Shown: positions 35,666 to 47,500 of the stretch, piece after piece
Position numbering within the stretch: the first letter of the stretch is position 1
Layout of the letters: the number at the start of each line of letters is the position of its first letter
NCBI GenBank assembly: GCA_028641055.1
Contig: CM054062.1
Coordinates: 177,216,726 to 177,280,725 of the forward strand
Direction of reading: 5' to 3'
Source of the DNA: Alopecurus myosuroides
Lineage: Eukaryota > Streptophyta > Magnoliopsida > Poales > Poaceae
Length of the DNA: 64,000 nucleotides
Program-made: the position numbers and the translations under genes
Notes under the pieces: model-generated
The model's database searches: none
The model's input: only the letters and a program-made list of their open reading frames with translations
What the model was told of the DNA's origin: nothing

Positions 35666-37424
35666 CCTATACTTTGCATAGCCAAAATACCATGATCCAC
35701 TGCGTCTAGCCGCCTAGATTTGATTGTGCGCATCGCCAGAGCCTTATATATGCTATGCTTAGCTTTGTATACTTGCTTAGCTCTGCTCCATCCGGTTGAT
35801 GAATCAGAGTTGCGGATGAATCTAGTAAGGCAGGATAACGTGGAAAGATGAGCTATGTATGTTTAACCTGACTAAGGCTTGGATAGGAGGCCACTTGGGA
35901 AGTCGTTGTTCGTCCTATACTTGCCACCCCGGACTAAGGTTTCGGGCGGAAGCCAAGACTGAGCGTGCAACCACACGCGGGGTCTAAGTAACCGCGCTCG
36001 ACTAACTAACTTGTTTGGCCACATCCATGGGTCACGTAGTTTGAGAGTTCCATTCGGCAACGCAAATAAAAGCTTTCAAACGTTTTGGAAAAAATGCTCC
36101 GCCTAGGGCGTGACCGGGCACAAGTGATGGACGTACACGGATCTTGACCCCGCCTCACAGAGACAGGTGCCGTCAGGAGGATGGCCAACTCCCTGTTGAC
36201 GGGGTGGCCCTGTCTTGGGTTGACTCATGGATATGGCTGGCAAGGTAAAGGTCGTGGCCAACCACCCTCTGTCGCGCTCCCTTGGGAAGAGCGTTACCGC
36301 CTGGCGTTAAGAGTCGGTTGGTACGTGTGGGTAAAGTGTACATCCCTGCAGGGCAATCTTTTCGAAAAGCCATGTCCACGGTTATGGACGACTTGGTGAA
36401 GGTAGAGACCATAGACAACTTGAACATGACGTAAAACATGTTGGCAATGAATGAAGGGTGCCTCCTCGGAGATGCCGAGAGGGGTGATCCTTGTAGCAAG
36501 TGAGATGCTGGGAAATGAAGTTGGTGGTTTCAAAAGATGATGATCTACAAGAGTGGAGTCCTTTCTCATCTGTTTTAAAAACCCTCTACAATACGTGCTA
36601 TTCTTCCTCGATTTGGAAAACAAACATTGCTTTACGCAAATCAGCCTTCATAAAACCCTTTATGAAATTAGCAGATATATAATAGGTTAACTAAGTCTTG
36701 TTGAGTACCTCCAGTACTCAGGTTTGCTTAAATTTGGTTCAGGTGAAGGTCTCACATCGGTGGTGTTTCAGCATGGACATCGACGAGTAGTTCTGGGGTT
36801 CCCAGGTAGCAGCCTGGAATCTATGGTCTGGGACGTCGCTTTATGTTGCGGCCTCTTAGGCCTTTTTGGTTCTTGTTGATTAGCAACATAATTTGCCTTC
36901 CGTTGTCTGATGTAATGTTGGGTCATGTGACCTCTGGTTGTAAAGCTATACTCTAGTAATACATACTCAATACAGTTTCTATGTCTAGAGTGTTGCTTTG
37001 ATCGGTTGTTGGTTTCGAGCCCGTTGTTATACAGTTTTGGCTATGCCTGCATAATTGTCGCAGTCGAGGGGTTGTGGAGCCGATGATCCATGTCCGAGCC
37101 CGCCTGCCGAAGATATTCGGCCTGGGGCGAGGTAACCCCAGTAACCCTCGATTGTTGTTGCACTTTCTGGACACATAGCAGCTATATATAACTTTGGTCC
37201 CGTTCCTTCAGTTTCATCCGACTCGTGGACGCTTGGGTATGCATATCTGGTTATGACTAGAATGGACACAAGGAGTAGTAGACCGGGGATCCGGACTACG
37301 TGCCGATGAATCCGGTATGCCTGCTGTTGTTTGTTGCGGCCGAGGCTGGTAACCCTGAAGCCCATGTGGGTCCATTGCTAGGAGCACATGACAGTTTGTA
37401 TATCTCTGGGTCCGGGGTCTGACA
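35666..37424 (+). repeat. 3' LTR of element B, right part
   Basis: This is the continuation after the C insertion, ending GGGGTCTGACA. Its last 458 bp equal the 5' LTR remnant at 17798-18255. It contains the shared LTR module (36341-36410) and a short acidic frame MDIDE-stop (36773-36790) after a GTGTTTCAG acceptor-like site. No gene is present. Confidence 0.87.
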
Positions 37425-37709
37425 ATTTTCAACAGAAATTTCAGCATTTTTAATTTGTTTGGATTTAGCAATAGTATCATCTAGGAAAGAACCTAGAGAA
37501 CCGGTATCATCAAGCACAGTAGAAGCATCATCAAAAGTATCAGAAGAATTCTAAGACTCAGCAGAAGTAACAACACGTGTAGCATCTGGTGGAGTAAGAA
37601 GCTTACTCTTAATAGACGGTGAATCAAGAGCAGCAGAGGTGTTCAGAGTTGTATCTCTTTTTGTAGTGGATGGTAATATATGAACTTTTCCATCACTAGT
37701 CTTGCCCAT
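37425..37709 (-). pseudogene. gag N-terminal part of the Athila/Sabrina-type element
   Basis: The minus-strand ATG at 37709 starts MGKTSDGKVHILPSTTK. The frame continues through DATRVVTSAES, then a TAG stop at 37551-37553 (probably CAG before), then NSSDTFDDASTVLDDTG and KNAEISVEN up to the B insertion. It lies about 60 bases downstream of the primer site, the place for gag. Part of gag between here and 17797 is missing. Confidence 0.65.
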
Positions 37710-37770
37710 GTTGAAAGGCTTGCAGAAAAAAATATCACGATCAAGTGAGCAAATAAATAAAGCTATGCAC

Positions 37771-37786
37771 CCCAGCAACATCGCCA
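37771..37786 (-). other. Primer-binding site of the Athila/Sabrina-type element (tRNA-Asp type)
   Basis: On the minus strand the sequence reads TGGCGATGTTGCTGGG, a decayed form of TGGCGCCGTTGCCGGG, the tRNA-Asp-type primer site of Athila-lineage elements, 11 bases from the LTR end. Confidence 0.7.
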
Positions 37787-37797
37787 GAAAATAGTCT

Positions 37798-38045
37798 TGA
37801 TGACCCACAAGTATAGGGGATCACAAGAGTCTTCGAGGGAAGTAAAACCCAAATTTATTGATTCGGCACAAGGGGAGCCAAAGAATATTTATTAGCCTTA
37901 ACAATTGAGTTGTCAATTCAGCTGCATCTGAAAGTAGACTTGCTCGCAACAATTTATCAGTGGTAACATTTTTATAGCAGCAGTAGAAATAAAATAAAAG
38001 CAGTACTAAAATAGTAACATCGGTAGCAATCGCGGAAAACGGCAG
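37798..38045 (-). repeat. 5' LTR fragment of the Athila/Sabrina-type element
   Basis: On the plus strand it begins TGATGACCCACAAGTATAGG, which I recall as the start of the complement of Sabrina-type LTRs in wheat relatives, and continues with AAATTTATTGATTCGGCACA. Only about 248 bp remain before the sequence changes abruptly to element D coding DNA. No TSD marks that junction. Confidence 0.65.
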
Positions 38046-38726
38046 TATGGGAAGTACCTCCCGCAGGGTCCGGAAGACAAACACACGCCAAGTGGTCATG
38101 GCAGTACAAGCTCCACCGTCCAAACCTGAATACTTGAAAATGGCGGACCAGTCAATAACTTTCTCCAAAGCTGACCATCCTCGGGTATATCGACCAGGAC
38201 ACGCCGCGCTCGTCATTCAAGCACAAATAGGCAACTACGAACTCGCACAAGTGTTCATGGACGGCGGAGCGGAATCAACATCATTTACGCGGACACACTC
38301 CGTAAGATGAATAGGAACCTGGACGGACTCGCAGAATCAGAAACATCCTTCCACGGGATAATACCAAGCAAAGCAGTCCGACCACTCGGAACAATCAACT
38401 TGGAGGTGGTGCTCGGAAACCCAAGAAACTACAGGCGAGAATTCCTCGAGTTCAAAGTAGTCGATGGGCCCTCACAGTACCACGCCATTCTCGGCCAAAC
38501 AACATTCGCAAGATTCATGGCAGTACCCCATTACGCCTACCCGAAGCTCAAACTTCCTGGGGAATACGGCACCATCACCATACATGGTGACTTCCAAAAA
38601 TCCGATAAGTGTGACATTGAGTTCAATGAGATCGCGAAATCTTTCGGGATGCGGGAGGAGCTGGCAGAACTGGCAAAGACCATGGACCACTCCGTTATGC
38701 CACTCACCAAGAAGAACGCTCCAGAA
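38046..38726 (+). pseudogene. Protease region of element D
   Basis: It starts RRVRKTNTRQVVMAVQ, then ITFSKADHP and GHAALVIQAQIGNYEL, then the active-site region VFMDGG. A one-base indel near 38270 shifts the frame; the next frame reads INIIYADTLRKMNRNL, then GPSQYHAILGQTTFARFMAV and YPKLKLPG. These are hallmarks of Tat-type proteases. It runs up to the E1 insertion and continues in frame at 49403. Confidence 0.8.
38722..38726. repeat. TSD of element E1, left copy (CAGAA)
   Basis: CAGAA lies directly before the LTR end (TATCGCACCC) at 38727 and recurs at 49398-49402. Confidence 0.9.
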
Positions 38727-39197
38727 TATCGCACCCGGACTTCTAAAGGATACTCGTCGTTCCGTTGAACAGTAGTAGATTGGATTACGGGGCTTACCGG
38801 CACCCGCGTCCTCTTACGAGTAGGCCAACACACGTATGTGTGACAACCAACCCCTATCTGTTCAGCGTCGACGTAAACTATCCCATAGAAATCAGGATAC
38901 TTCCGTTGACGTACTTCAAAACATACACACATGGTACGCCAACGGCATTGGAACAAGTGATATCACAACAGATCTCTACGACACAAAAGATTGAGATAAG
39001 TTGCAAATGGCTCTCATTAGAGCAGAGATAGCAAATACAATCATCCAGAGGACACATGTCCCAACAATACATCATTACAATACAGCGGAAGCACTCAAAA
39101 TGTCTGAGTACAGACAAGATCCAAATAGGCCTAAGAGGCCGGAAACGAACAGACGGAGCCCATCCACGAAGTCTCGGATCCTGCCCGGGTCCGCTAT

Positions 39198-39263
39198 CTA
39201 CTCGTCAGCAGTCTCGTCATACTCCACGTAGTAGCCACCATGTAGATCCTCGAAAACGTAGGT
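39198..39263 (-). other. Acidic exon-like segment 2 in 3' LTR of E1
   Basis: After an acceptor-like GGTTTCCGCAG the minus strand reads TYVFEDLHGGYYVEYDETADE and a stop, 66 bp. The copy at 45004-45069 is the same. The C counterpart keeps GY.VE.D..ADE-stop. The phase here is 0, unlike C, so it would not join segment 1 in frame by the same junction. Confidence 0.4.
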
Positions 39264-40487
39264 CTGCGGAAACCACAGCCCCAAAGGGGTCAGTACATAA
39301 ACGTACTGGCAAGCAAGACTCACAGTTCACCAAAGTGTAACCCGTCAACACCCAGCACAGATGCTTTGGGTTCAACGAAAGAAAGGGGATATAAAAGATG
39401 CTGCAACTGGCTGCTCTAACCAACTACAGAGTTACTACCACTTCCGGCTAACAGAAAGGAGATAAGATCGCGTATAGTAACCAACCTATCAACTAATTCC
39501 AAACAAACCCATCCTGGATCTCGCCCCTTATCCAAAGAAGCAATCCAAGGATAACTCACACAGTTGAATTAATGATGGTTCAGATTATTGTGTCAATAAG
39601 CCTATTACTAGTCAAGTTGTTAATCATTGGGTGTAAGGTTGTTAATCATTAGGTTTAAGTTGTCCTGAGTACTTGTTAGCCAGTACTTTCACCAAGTAGT
39701 CCATAACCGCGGCAAACACGGCTTCTCGAGAAGATTTATCCCTGCAGGGGTGCACCAATTTGGCCGTACACGTAAGAATAACCCACCAGACGGGAATCAA
39801 ACCCACCAAGCAAGGCACTCTACACAACCCAACTCTTCTTCGCATCAAGCCCAAAGCACCTTGGGCGCACGGCTAATCGAGCCCCGAAGAAAAGGGACCC
39901 TCATAGCACTCTAAGAACGTGTCCCCCTATATGCCGACTACAAAAGTTCCCCCCTGGCCTGGGCTCGCAAAAACATGCATGCGGCAAATGGAAAACACGA
40001 ACTAAATGAGGCGATTTGGACGAGATGCGAATCGAATCAAATTGAGGGGGGCGCCCATACTCGCTTCCCACATGCGGTTAGTGCGCTCATCATGGATCAG
40101 TAGACAAGACCCTTTTCCTATTAGGGTCGACACTAGCAGGCCTCAAAACCACACAGGGCCTCCTGCCGTTGCCTTATCATCAAATTATTATTAACAATAA
40201 CATTAGCATGATTCATTGTTTAACATCGAGCCCCCAGAACATAATGAAATAGTAACAGAAAGTAACGGGTAACAGACTCGAGCAAAACAACCCTAAGCAT
40301 GCTAGTAAGACACTGGCTCAAGCAATGGGGTTGTAGGAGTGGAGGTGAGGCAATATCAGGGTTAAGGGATTCATGTGATAGGTTCGTAACAGAAACAACT
40401 ATTCATAGGGCTAGCAGAATAGACAACGGAAAGTATCGGTAACCAATGTTGAAAGGAACACGATGGTTCATGTGAGTGAATACTTGC

Positions 40488-40565
40488 CTGCAAACTCAGT
40501 AGCCTGGTACTGAGCTAAGTCCTTAGAAGGGGTGTCGTAAGTATCGTCGGTCTCAACGTCGTCGT
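40488..40565 (-). other. Acidic exon-like segment 1 in 3' LTR of E1
   Basis: 78 bp reading DDVETDDTYDTPSKDLAQYQ and ending at AG/GCAAGT. The upstream acceptor AG found in C is ATAA here. The second copy is at 46294-46371. Confidence 0.4.
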
Positions 40566-41842
40566 TTATCCGAGAAGAAGCAAACAAACAACGCAGAGAG
40601 ATAAACAATCAATAACATGGCATAGTGCACAAACATGGGATGATGCATGACCATTTAATTGATGCATAGAAATAAACTAGTTGACAAGATAACAACATGG
40701 TTAAATGGACCCACATGCAATTTGGATTGCATATGGAAAGCCCATGAATTATGGTTGAATTAATTGTTCTACAACTAATCATGATGTGTAAGTGAATTAG
40801 CATGATGCATGGATGAGGAAAACAACAAAATAACAACAATAGAAGCAATTGGAAATAAGGTTTACCAAGTTTAGAAATTCATTTATTAAGTTATGGAATT
40901 TTGGTTACTTAAAGGTGTCACTCAAGCATTTGTTGTTTTCATCAAGTTAAATTGTTCAAAACAGATCACAAAGTTCATATTTGAAAAGAACACACAATTT
41001 TAGGTGGATTACATGTTTCACTTGTTGAAAAAGGATTTCAAATAAATTATTTATGAATCAAACAAGTTTAAGCAAGAATTAAATGAATTTAATTCAAACA
41101 TGAACTTATTTGAATTTTTATTTGTGCAAAACATTGAGTTAAGTTCATATTTGAAAAGGTTATGCTTTTATGGTTTGAAAACATATTTTATATGTCCCAA
41201 AAGAATTTAATTTGATCAAGTTATGAATTTAGCAATATTAAATGATTTAAACAAGGTTTAAATCATTTAACCAATTTTAATTATTCAAAACATGAAACAA
41301 ATTTTATATTTGGAAATGTGGTTTAATTTTGCATGGAAAACATATTTCATGTGTTGAAATTGGATTTAAATTGAGCAAGTTATTATTTTGGCAATTTTAA
41401 ATGCAATAAATAAGAAACAGTTGTTTTCAGCAATTTAAAATATTCAAAACAGTAAACAAAATTTATATTTGGAAAGTACATGAAAATTTGATTGGAAAAA
41501 ATATTTAGTTTGTTGAATTTGGAATTTTTATGCCCAAGTTATGAATTTTGCAAGTTTAAGCGAATTTAACAAGTTTTCAAATATTGCACCAATTTAAAAT
41601 ATTCAAAACAGTAAACAAATTTTATATTTGGATAGAACATTCAATTTGGGACAGAAAACATGTTTAAAAAGTTAAATTTTGAGTTAAAATGAAACAGTTA
41701 TGCAATTTACAAGATTTGGTGCAAATCTGCCATTTTTTATTAACTAGGGACTTAGGAAAAATATTTCAGGGGTCTAGAATTAATTTACAAGGGCCTATTG
41801 GTGATTTGTAGAAGTTTCTGTAACCAAAACAATGGGAAAAAT

Positions 41843-41922
41843 AAAAGTTGGTTTTATTGTGGGAGGGGGGATTCGAACCCCCACCTCCTGCTGCGCCAAG
41901 GGGACACTGACCAGATGGGCTA
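41843..41922 (-). ncRNA. tRNA-like module in 3' LTR of E1
   Basis: Minus-strand A box TAGCCCATCTGG (41922-41911) and B box GGTTCGAATCC (41879-41869), 43 bases apart, followed by TTTTATTTTT. The T-arm GGGGG-TTCGAAT-CCCCC is perfect; the acceptor and anticodon stems are poor. Confidence 0.5.
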
Positions 41923-41929
41923 CTGCTCT

Positions 41930-42530
41930 GTGTGTTGACAGTAAGGGGCTGCAGGGGGGCTTAGGTTCAGGTTGCGGGTGCGATTTTTCTGAAACTGAAT
42001 CTGCAACCACCGCTCGCTGACAGAGAAGGACGCAGCGATCCTCGCCGGCCATCCGCGCTGCTGCAAGCACGGGAGGGCGCCGTGGGCGCTGCCAAGGGAG
42101 AGGGAGGAGGCGATAGGAGGGAGGAGCGAGTGGGAGACGAGGGGCCTCACCTGGCAGCGATCGGGAGGAGACAGGCGTGCAGGCTCGGGGCAGACAGAGG
42201 TGATGGTGGCGACTAGGAGGGGATGGCGCCGGCGGTGGGAGGCCTCCCGGCCAGCGCCGAGGGGGTGGAGAGGGAGATGGAACCCTGGGGGTTCCATTCC
42301 CATGCTTTGCCCGGCCGGAGGAGGTTGCTGGCGGCGGCGATCGCCGGAGGAACTAGGGAGCTCGGTTGAGGTTCAGGTTCAGTAACTGTAAGGGTTCAGA
42401 GGGAGAGCAGAGGGAAGAGGTGGAAGGAAAGGGAAGATGGCGGCGGCTGGTGAGGGAGAGGGCTTAGGGCTAGCGAGAGGAGGATGAGGTTGGTGCTTTA
42501 AGGGGGGAGGAGCTAGGTACGGCAGGCCAT
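41930..42530. other. GC-rich island in 3' LTR of E1
   Basis: A 600-bp GC-rich block, pyrimidine-rich on the minus (sense) strand, with a TATA-like CCTTAAAGC (minus strand, near 42495-42502). It is probably the promoter and start of R. Open frames such as 41920-42303 exist in both LTR copies but hold no known domain. A near-identical block lies at 47740-48340 in the 5' LTR. Confidence 0.45.
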
Positions 42531-43598
42531 CGGAGAGGTTAGGCGATCATCATACGGTGGGGAATTGGCCGTACAGGAGGAAGAAGACAAACGAGGGGGG
42601 GTACAGGCCAGAAGGGAAAGTTGGCTTGGGGGGAGAGTTGGGCCTCTCTCTCTCTCCCTCTTGTTAGCTGTTAGGTTTATTATTTTCTTTGTTTCTTTTT
42701 TTTTTGCTGATTTGGAAAAAGAAGAAAAAGAGAGGGTTTAGGGTTAGAAATTTTTAGGGAAAAATTTTATAATGCTTATTTAAGTAATAGCAACAAATTG
42801 CAAGTTTTTGTTTTTCAAAAGTCCAAAATTAAATTGCTGTTATTGGTTGGATTCAAATTTGAATGCATTTGAGTTTAAGTGGTTTATTGAAAACAAGATT
42901 TACATGTAGGGATCATATAGTTTTAATTGGAGGCAAAAGATTATAATTGTTTTGGGTAATTTTCAATAATTCCAAAAGGTTGCTGTTTGAAATTTGATTG
43001 GATTTGAAGTATCATTTGAATTGAGTGAATTTTTCAAAAAAACATTTAAATGGTTTGAACCTTATAGATTAATGGAAACAAATGATGGATTTGTTTTGCA
43101 ATTTTCATAATTTCAACATGGTTGCTGTTTTGGACAATGTGATTTGAATTTGAATGTGAATTGATTCAAATGAGTTATTAAATAGAAATAACAAGTTAAT
43201 GGTTCTATTTAAATAGAAACAACTAGTTGTTTTAATTGAAACTTTTATTTGGAAATTTGTAACATAACAAGTATGAAACAAGGCATTTGGAAATTGGTTT
43301 GGAATTTCAAATGTTTTTGGTATTAGATGAATTTTTGTTAGAAACAAAACAACAGTTTTGAAATCACACTTTAATGGAAACAATTGATTGTTTTATTTGA
43401 ATATTCATTTGGAAATTGTAACATCACAAGGATGAAACAAAAGGTTTGAATTTTGGTTTGAAATTCAAATAGAAAACAAAGGAAAACAAATGAAAACAGA
43501 GGAAAACAATTGCAATCAACATGATGCCATGATGCAAAACATAAAATAACAGATAGCAAACATTCTAATGGCTATTTTTTCATACTTGGGATGTTACA

Positions 43599-44532
43599 AA
43601 ACGCCCCCCCCCTTGAAGGAATCGCGCCCCGAGATTCCTACTGAGAAAAGAAAAGGTCCGGATACTTCTCGCGAAGATCCTCTTGAGCTGTGACACGTGA
43701 AACACATCGTGCACCTTGGATAGTTTTTCTGGAAGTTCAAAACGATAGGCATTTCTGGCAACTCTTCTGGAAAGATGTCAGGGAATTTGGAAACCACCGG
43801 AACATTTTCAGTAAAGGTAGAGGTTTTGTATCAAGGGTGTATAGCTGAAATGAATTTGATTCATTCGTAGAATAGACTATCTGGAATGTGGTGCTTCAGG
43901 AATGCTTCCTCGAAACAACCCCAGGTGATAGGAATGCCAGCTCTCATAGCCTGGAATCAACAACAACAACCTTTCTGGCCAGATAGACTTGATATTTGGG
44001 AAGTTTTGATTAGACGCCGGTAGAAGAACTGAAATGGAAAACAACAACAAGATTTCAACGGACGAAAAGGATGTTGAGAAGAACAGGATATCGAAGCAAC
44101 ACCGGGAAAAACGAGAGCAAAACACTCCTGAGGTACTACGGAAAACCCATCCGGGCTTCTAAAGGATCAATATCTATTGCTTAAGGAATAGAGGATCTGC
44201 TTCCGGGGCTTACACGCCTCCGTTCTCAATCATGAGTAGGCAACATGATAAATCATGTCACAACCACCTCCATTCCTATGGTCTAGTAGATATAACTATC
44301 CTAGAGAAACCAGAATTCGTGAAATCCTAACTTGAAAGTTTAGATGAGAAGGGAAAAAAAACAACGTTGCACTTCCTTACCAGAAAAAGGGAGGGTGGGT
44401 GGGGAAAGAAGAAAAAGAACAGAATTCCTACTCTCACGTTTCATTTTTCCTATATAGCTACAAAAATAGTTTCTAGACTCAACTGCGACCAGTAAAAAGG
44501 GATCCTACAGGCAGACAAGCTCTGATACCATT
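43599..44532 (-). other. Internal region of E1: leader plus joined scraps of gag-pol
   Basis: In element order: PBS (44530-44519), a leader shared with C, an LTR-end-like insert (44302-44147), a leader part with a TTG/GTT run (43959-43971), a Gag fragment equivalent to [14 protein letters not shown], a protease-RT linker fragment equivalent to [18 protein letters not shown], an integrase C-end fragment equivalent to [17 protein letters not shown], a stop and the purine tract. Joints are abrupt and frames do not connect, so no protein is made. E2 has the same joints. Confidence 0.8.
44519..44530 (-). other. Primer-binding site of E1 (tRNA-Met type)
   Basis: Minus strand TGGTATCAGAGC, two bases after the 5' LTR end. 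Confidence 0.88.
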
Positions 44533-47500
44533 TGTCGCACCCGGACTTGTAAAGGATACTCGCCGTTCCCTTGAACTGTAGTAGATTGGATTACGGGGCT
44601 TACCGGCACCCGCGTCCTCTTACGAGTAGGCCAACACACGTATGTGTGACAACCAACCCCTATCTGTTCAGCGTCGACGTAAACTATCCCATAGAAATCA
44701 GGATACTTCCGTTGACGTACTTCAAAACATACACACATGGTACGCCAACGGCATTGGAACAAGTGATATCACAACAGATCTCTACGACACAAAAGATTGA
44801 GATAAGTTGCAAATGGCTCTCATTAGAGCAGAGATAGCAAATACAATCATCCAGAGGACACATGTCCCAACAATACATCATTACAATACAGCGGAAGCAC
44901 TCAAAATGTCTGAGTACAGACAAGATCCAAATAGGCCTAAGAGGCCAGAAACGAACAGACGGATCCCATCCACGAAGTCTCGGATCCTGCCCGGGTCCGC
45001 TATCTACTCGTCAACAGTCTCGTCATACTCCACGTAGTAGCCACCATGTAGATCCTCGAAAACGTAGGTCTGCGGAAACCACAGCCCCAAAGGGGTCAGT
45101 ACATAAACGTACTGGCAAGCAAGACTCACAGTTCACCAAAGTGTAACCCGTCAACACCCAGCACAGATGCTTTGGGTTCAACGGAAGAAAGGGGATATAA
45201 AAGATGCTGCAACTGGCTGCTCTAACCAACTACAGAGTTACTACCACTTCCGGCTAACAGAAAGGAGATAAGATCGCGTATAGTAACCAACCTATCAACT
45301 AATTCCAAACAAACCCATCCTGGATCTCGCCCCTTATCCAAAGAAGCAATCCGAGGATAACTCACACAGTTGAATTAATGATGGTTCAGATTATTGTGTC
45401 AATAAGCCTATTACTAGTCAAGTTGTTAATCATTGGGTGTAAGGTTGTTAATCATTAGGTTTAAGTTGTCCTGAGTACTTGTTAGCCAGTACTTTCACCA
45501 AGTAGTCCATAACCGCGGAAAACACGGCTTCTCGAGAAGATTTATCCCTGCAGGGGTGCACCAATTTGGCCGTACACGTAAGAATAACCCGCCAGACGGG
45601 AATCAAACCCACCAAGCGAGGCACTCTACACAACCCAACTCTTCTTCGCATCAAGCCCAAAGCACCTTGGGCGCACGGCTAATCGAGCCCCGAAGAAAAG
45701 GGACCCTCATAGCACTCTAAGAACATGTCCCCCTATATGCCGACTACAAAAGTTCCACCCTGGCCCGGGCTCGCAAAAACATGCATGCGGCAAATGGAAA
45801 ACACGAACTAAATGAGGCGATTTGGACGAGATGCGAATCGAATCAAATTGAGGGGGGCGCCCATACTCGCTTCCCACATGCGGTTAGTGCGCTCATCATG
45901 GATTAGTAGACAAGACCCTTTTCCTATTAGGGTCGACACTAGCAGGCCTCAAAACCACACAGGGCCTCCTGCCGGTGCCTTATCATCAAATTATTATTAA
46001 CAATAACATTAGCATGATTCATTGTTTAACATCGAGCCCCCAGAACATAATGAAATAGTAACAGAAAGTAACGGGTAACAGACTCGAGCAAAACAACCAT
46101 AAGCATGCTAGTAAGACACTGGCTCAAGCAATGGGGTTGTAGGAGTGGAGGTGAGGCAATATCAGGGTTAAGGGATTCATGTGATAGGTTCGTAACAGAA
46201 ACAACTATTCATAGGGCTAGCAGAATAGACAACGGAAAGTATCGGTAACCAATGTTGAAAGGACCATGATGGTTCATGTGAGTGAATACTTGCCTGCAAA
46301 CTCAGTAGCCTGGTACTGAGCTAAGTCCTTCGAAGGGGTGTCGTAAGTATCGTCGGTCTCAACATCGTCGTTTATCCGAGAAGAAGCAAACAAACAACGC
46401 AGAGAGATAAACAATCAATAATATGGCATAGTGCACAAACATGGGATGATGCATGACCATTTAATTGATGCATAGAAATAAACTAGTTGACAAGATAACA
46501 ACATGATTAAATGGACCCACATGCAATTTGGATTGCATATGGAAAGCCCATGAATTATGGTTGAATTAATTGTTCTACAACTAATCATCATGTGTAAGTG
46601 AATTAGCATGATGCATGGATGAGGAAAACAACAAAATAACAACAATAGAAGCAATTGGAAATAAGGTTTACCAAGTTTAGAAATTCATTTATTAAGTTAT
46701 GGAATTTTGGTTACTTAAAGGTGTCACTCAAGCATTTGTTGTTTTCATCAAGTTAAATTGTTCAAAACAGATCACAAAGTTCATATTTGAAAAGAACACA
46801 CAATTTTAGGTGGATTACATGTTTCACTTGTTGAAAAAGGATTTCAAATAAATTATTTATGAATCAAACAAGTTTAAGCAAGAATTAAATGAATTTAATT
46901 CAAACATGAACTTATTTGAATTTTTATTTGTGCAAAACATTGAGTTAAGTTCATATTTGAAAAGGTTATGCTTTTATGGTTTGAAAACATATTTTATATG
47001 TCCCAAAAGAATTTAATTTGATCAAGTTATGAATTTAGCAATATTAAATGATTTAAACAAGGTTTAAATCATTTAACCAATTTTAATTATTCAAAACATG
47101 AAACAAATTTTATATTTGGAAAGGTGGTTTAATTTTGCATGGAAAACATATTTCATGTGTTGAAATTGGATTTAAATTGAGCAAGTTATTATTTTGGCAA
47201 TTTTAAATGCAATAAATAAGAAACAGTTGTTTTCAGCAATTTAAAATATTCAAAACAGTAAACAAAATTTATATTTGGAAAGTACATGAAAAGTTGATTG
47301 GAAAACATATTTAGTTTGTTGAATTTGGAATTTTTATGCCCAAGTTATGAATTTTGCAAGTTTAAGTGAATTTAACAAGTTTTCAAATATTGCACCAATT
47401 TAAAATATTCAAAACAGTAAACAAATTTTATATTTGGATAGAACATTCAATTTGGGACAGAAAACATGTTTAAAAAGTTAAATTTGGAGTTAAAATGAAA

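Larger units (their letters stand above)
17798..37424 (+). mobile_element. Element B: Tekay/Del-type LTR retrotransposon, interrupted by C
   Basis: It spans a 458-bp remnant of the 5' LTR, a tRNA-Met-type primer site, gag-pol, purine tract and a 3' LTR in two parts (23134-24918 and 35666-37424) on either side of element C. Removing C and one TSD gives a 3' LTR of about 3.54 kb and a B element of about 8.9 kb. It lies inside gag of the Athila/Sabrina-type element. No TSD is found, because the left end is deleted. Confidence 0.85.
38727..43598 (-). repeat. 3' LTR of E1
   Basis: On the minus strand it starts TGTAACATCCCAAGTATG at 43598 and ends at 38727, with TGTCGCACCC mutated to TATCGCACCC on the plus strand. 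Contents in element order: AT-rich part, GC-rich island (about 42500-41930), tRNA-like module (41922-41843), AT-rich tract (41760-40850), exon-like segment 1 (40565-40488), shared module (39750-39661), exon-like segment 2 (39263-39198). Confidence 0.9.

Noticed and set aside
37798..38045. 5' LTR of element D
   Set aside because: It runs on the minus strand next to a tRNA-Asp-type primer site and belongs to the Sabrina-type element; D begins within its protease region.
41869..41922. Functional tRNA gene in the E1 LTR
   Set aside because: Boxes and T-arm are good, but acceptor and anticodon stems do not pair. Kept only as tRNA-like module.
41920..42303. Pro/Arg/Ser-rich 127-codon frame present in both E1 LTRs
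   Set aside because: Both copies are one insertion event, so agreement is not evidence of selection; absent in E2 and C.
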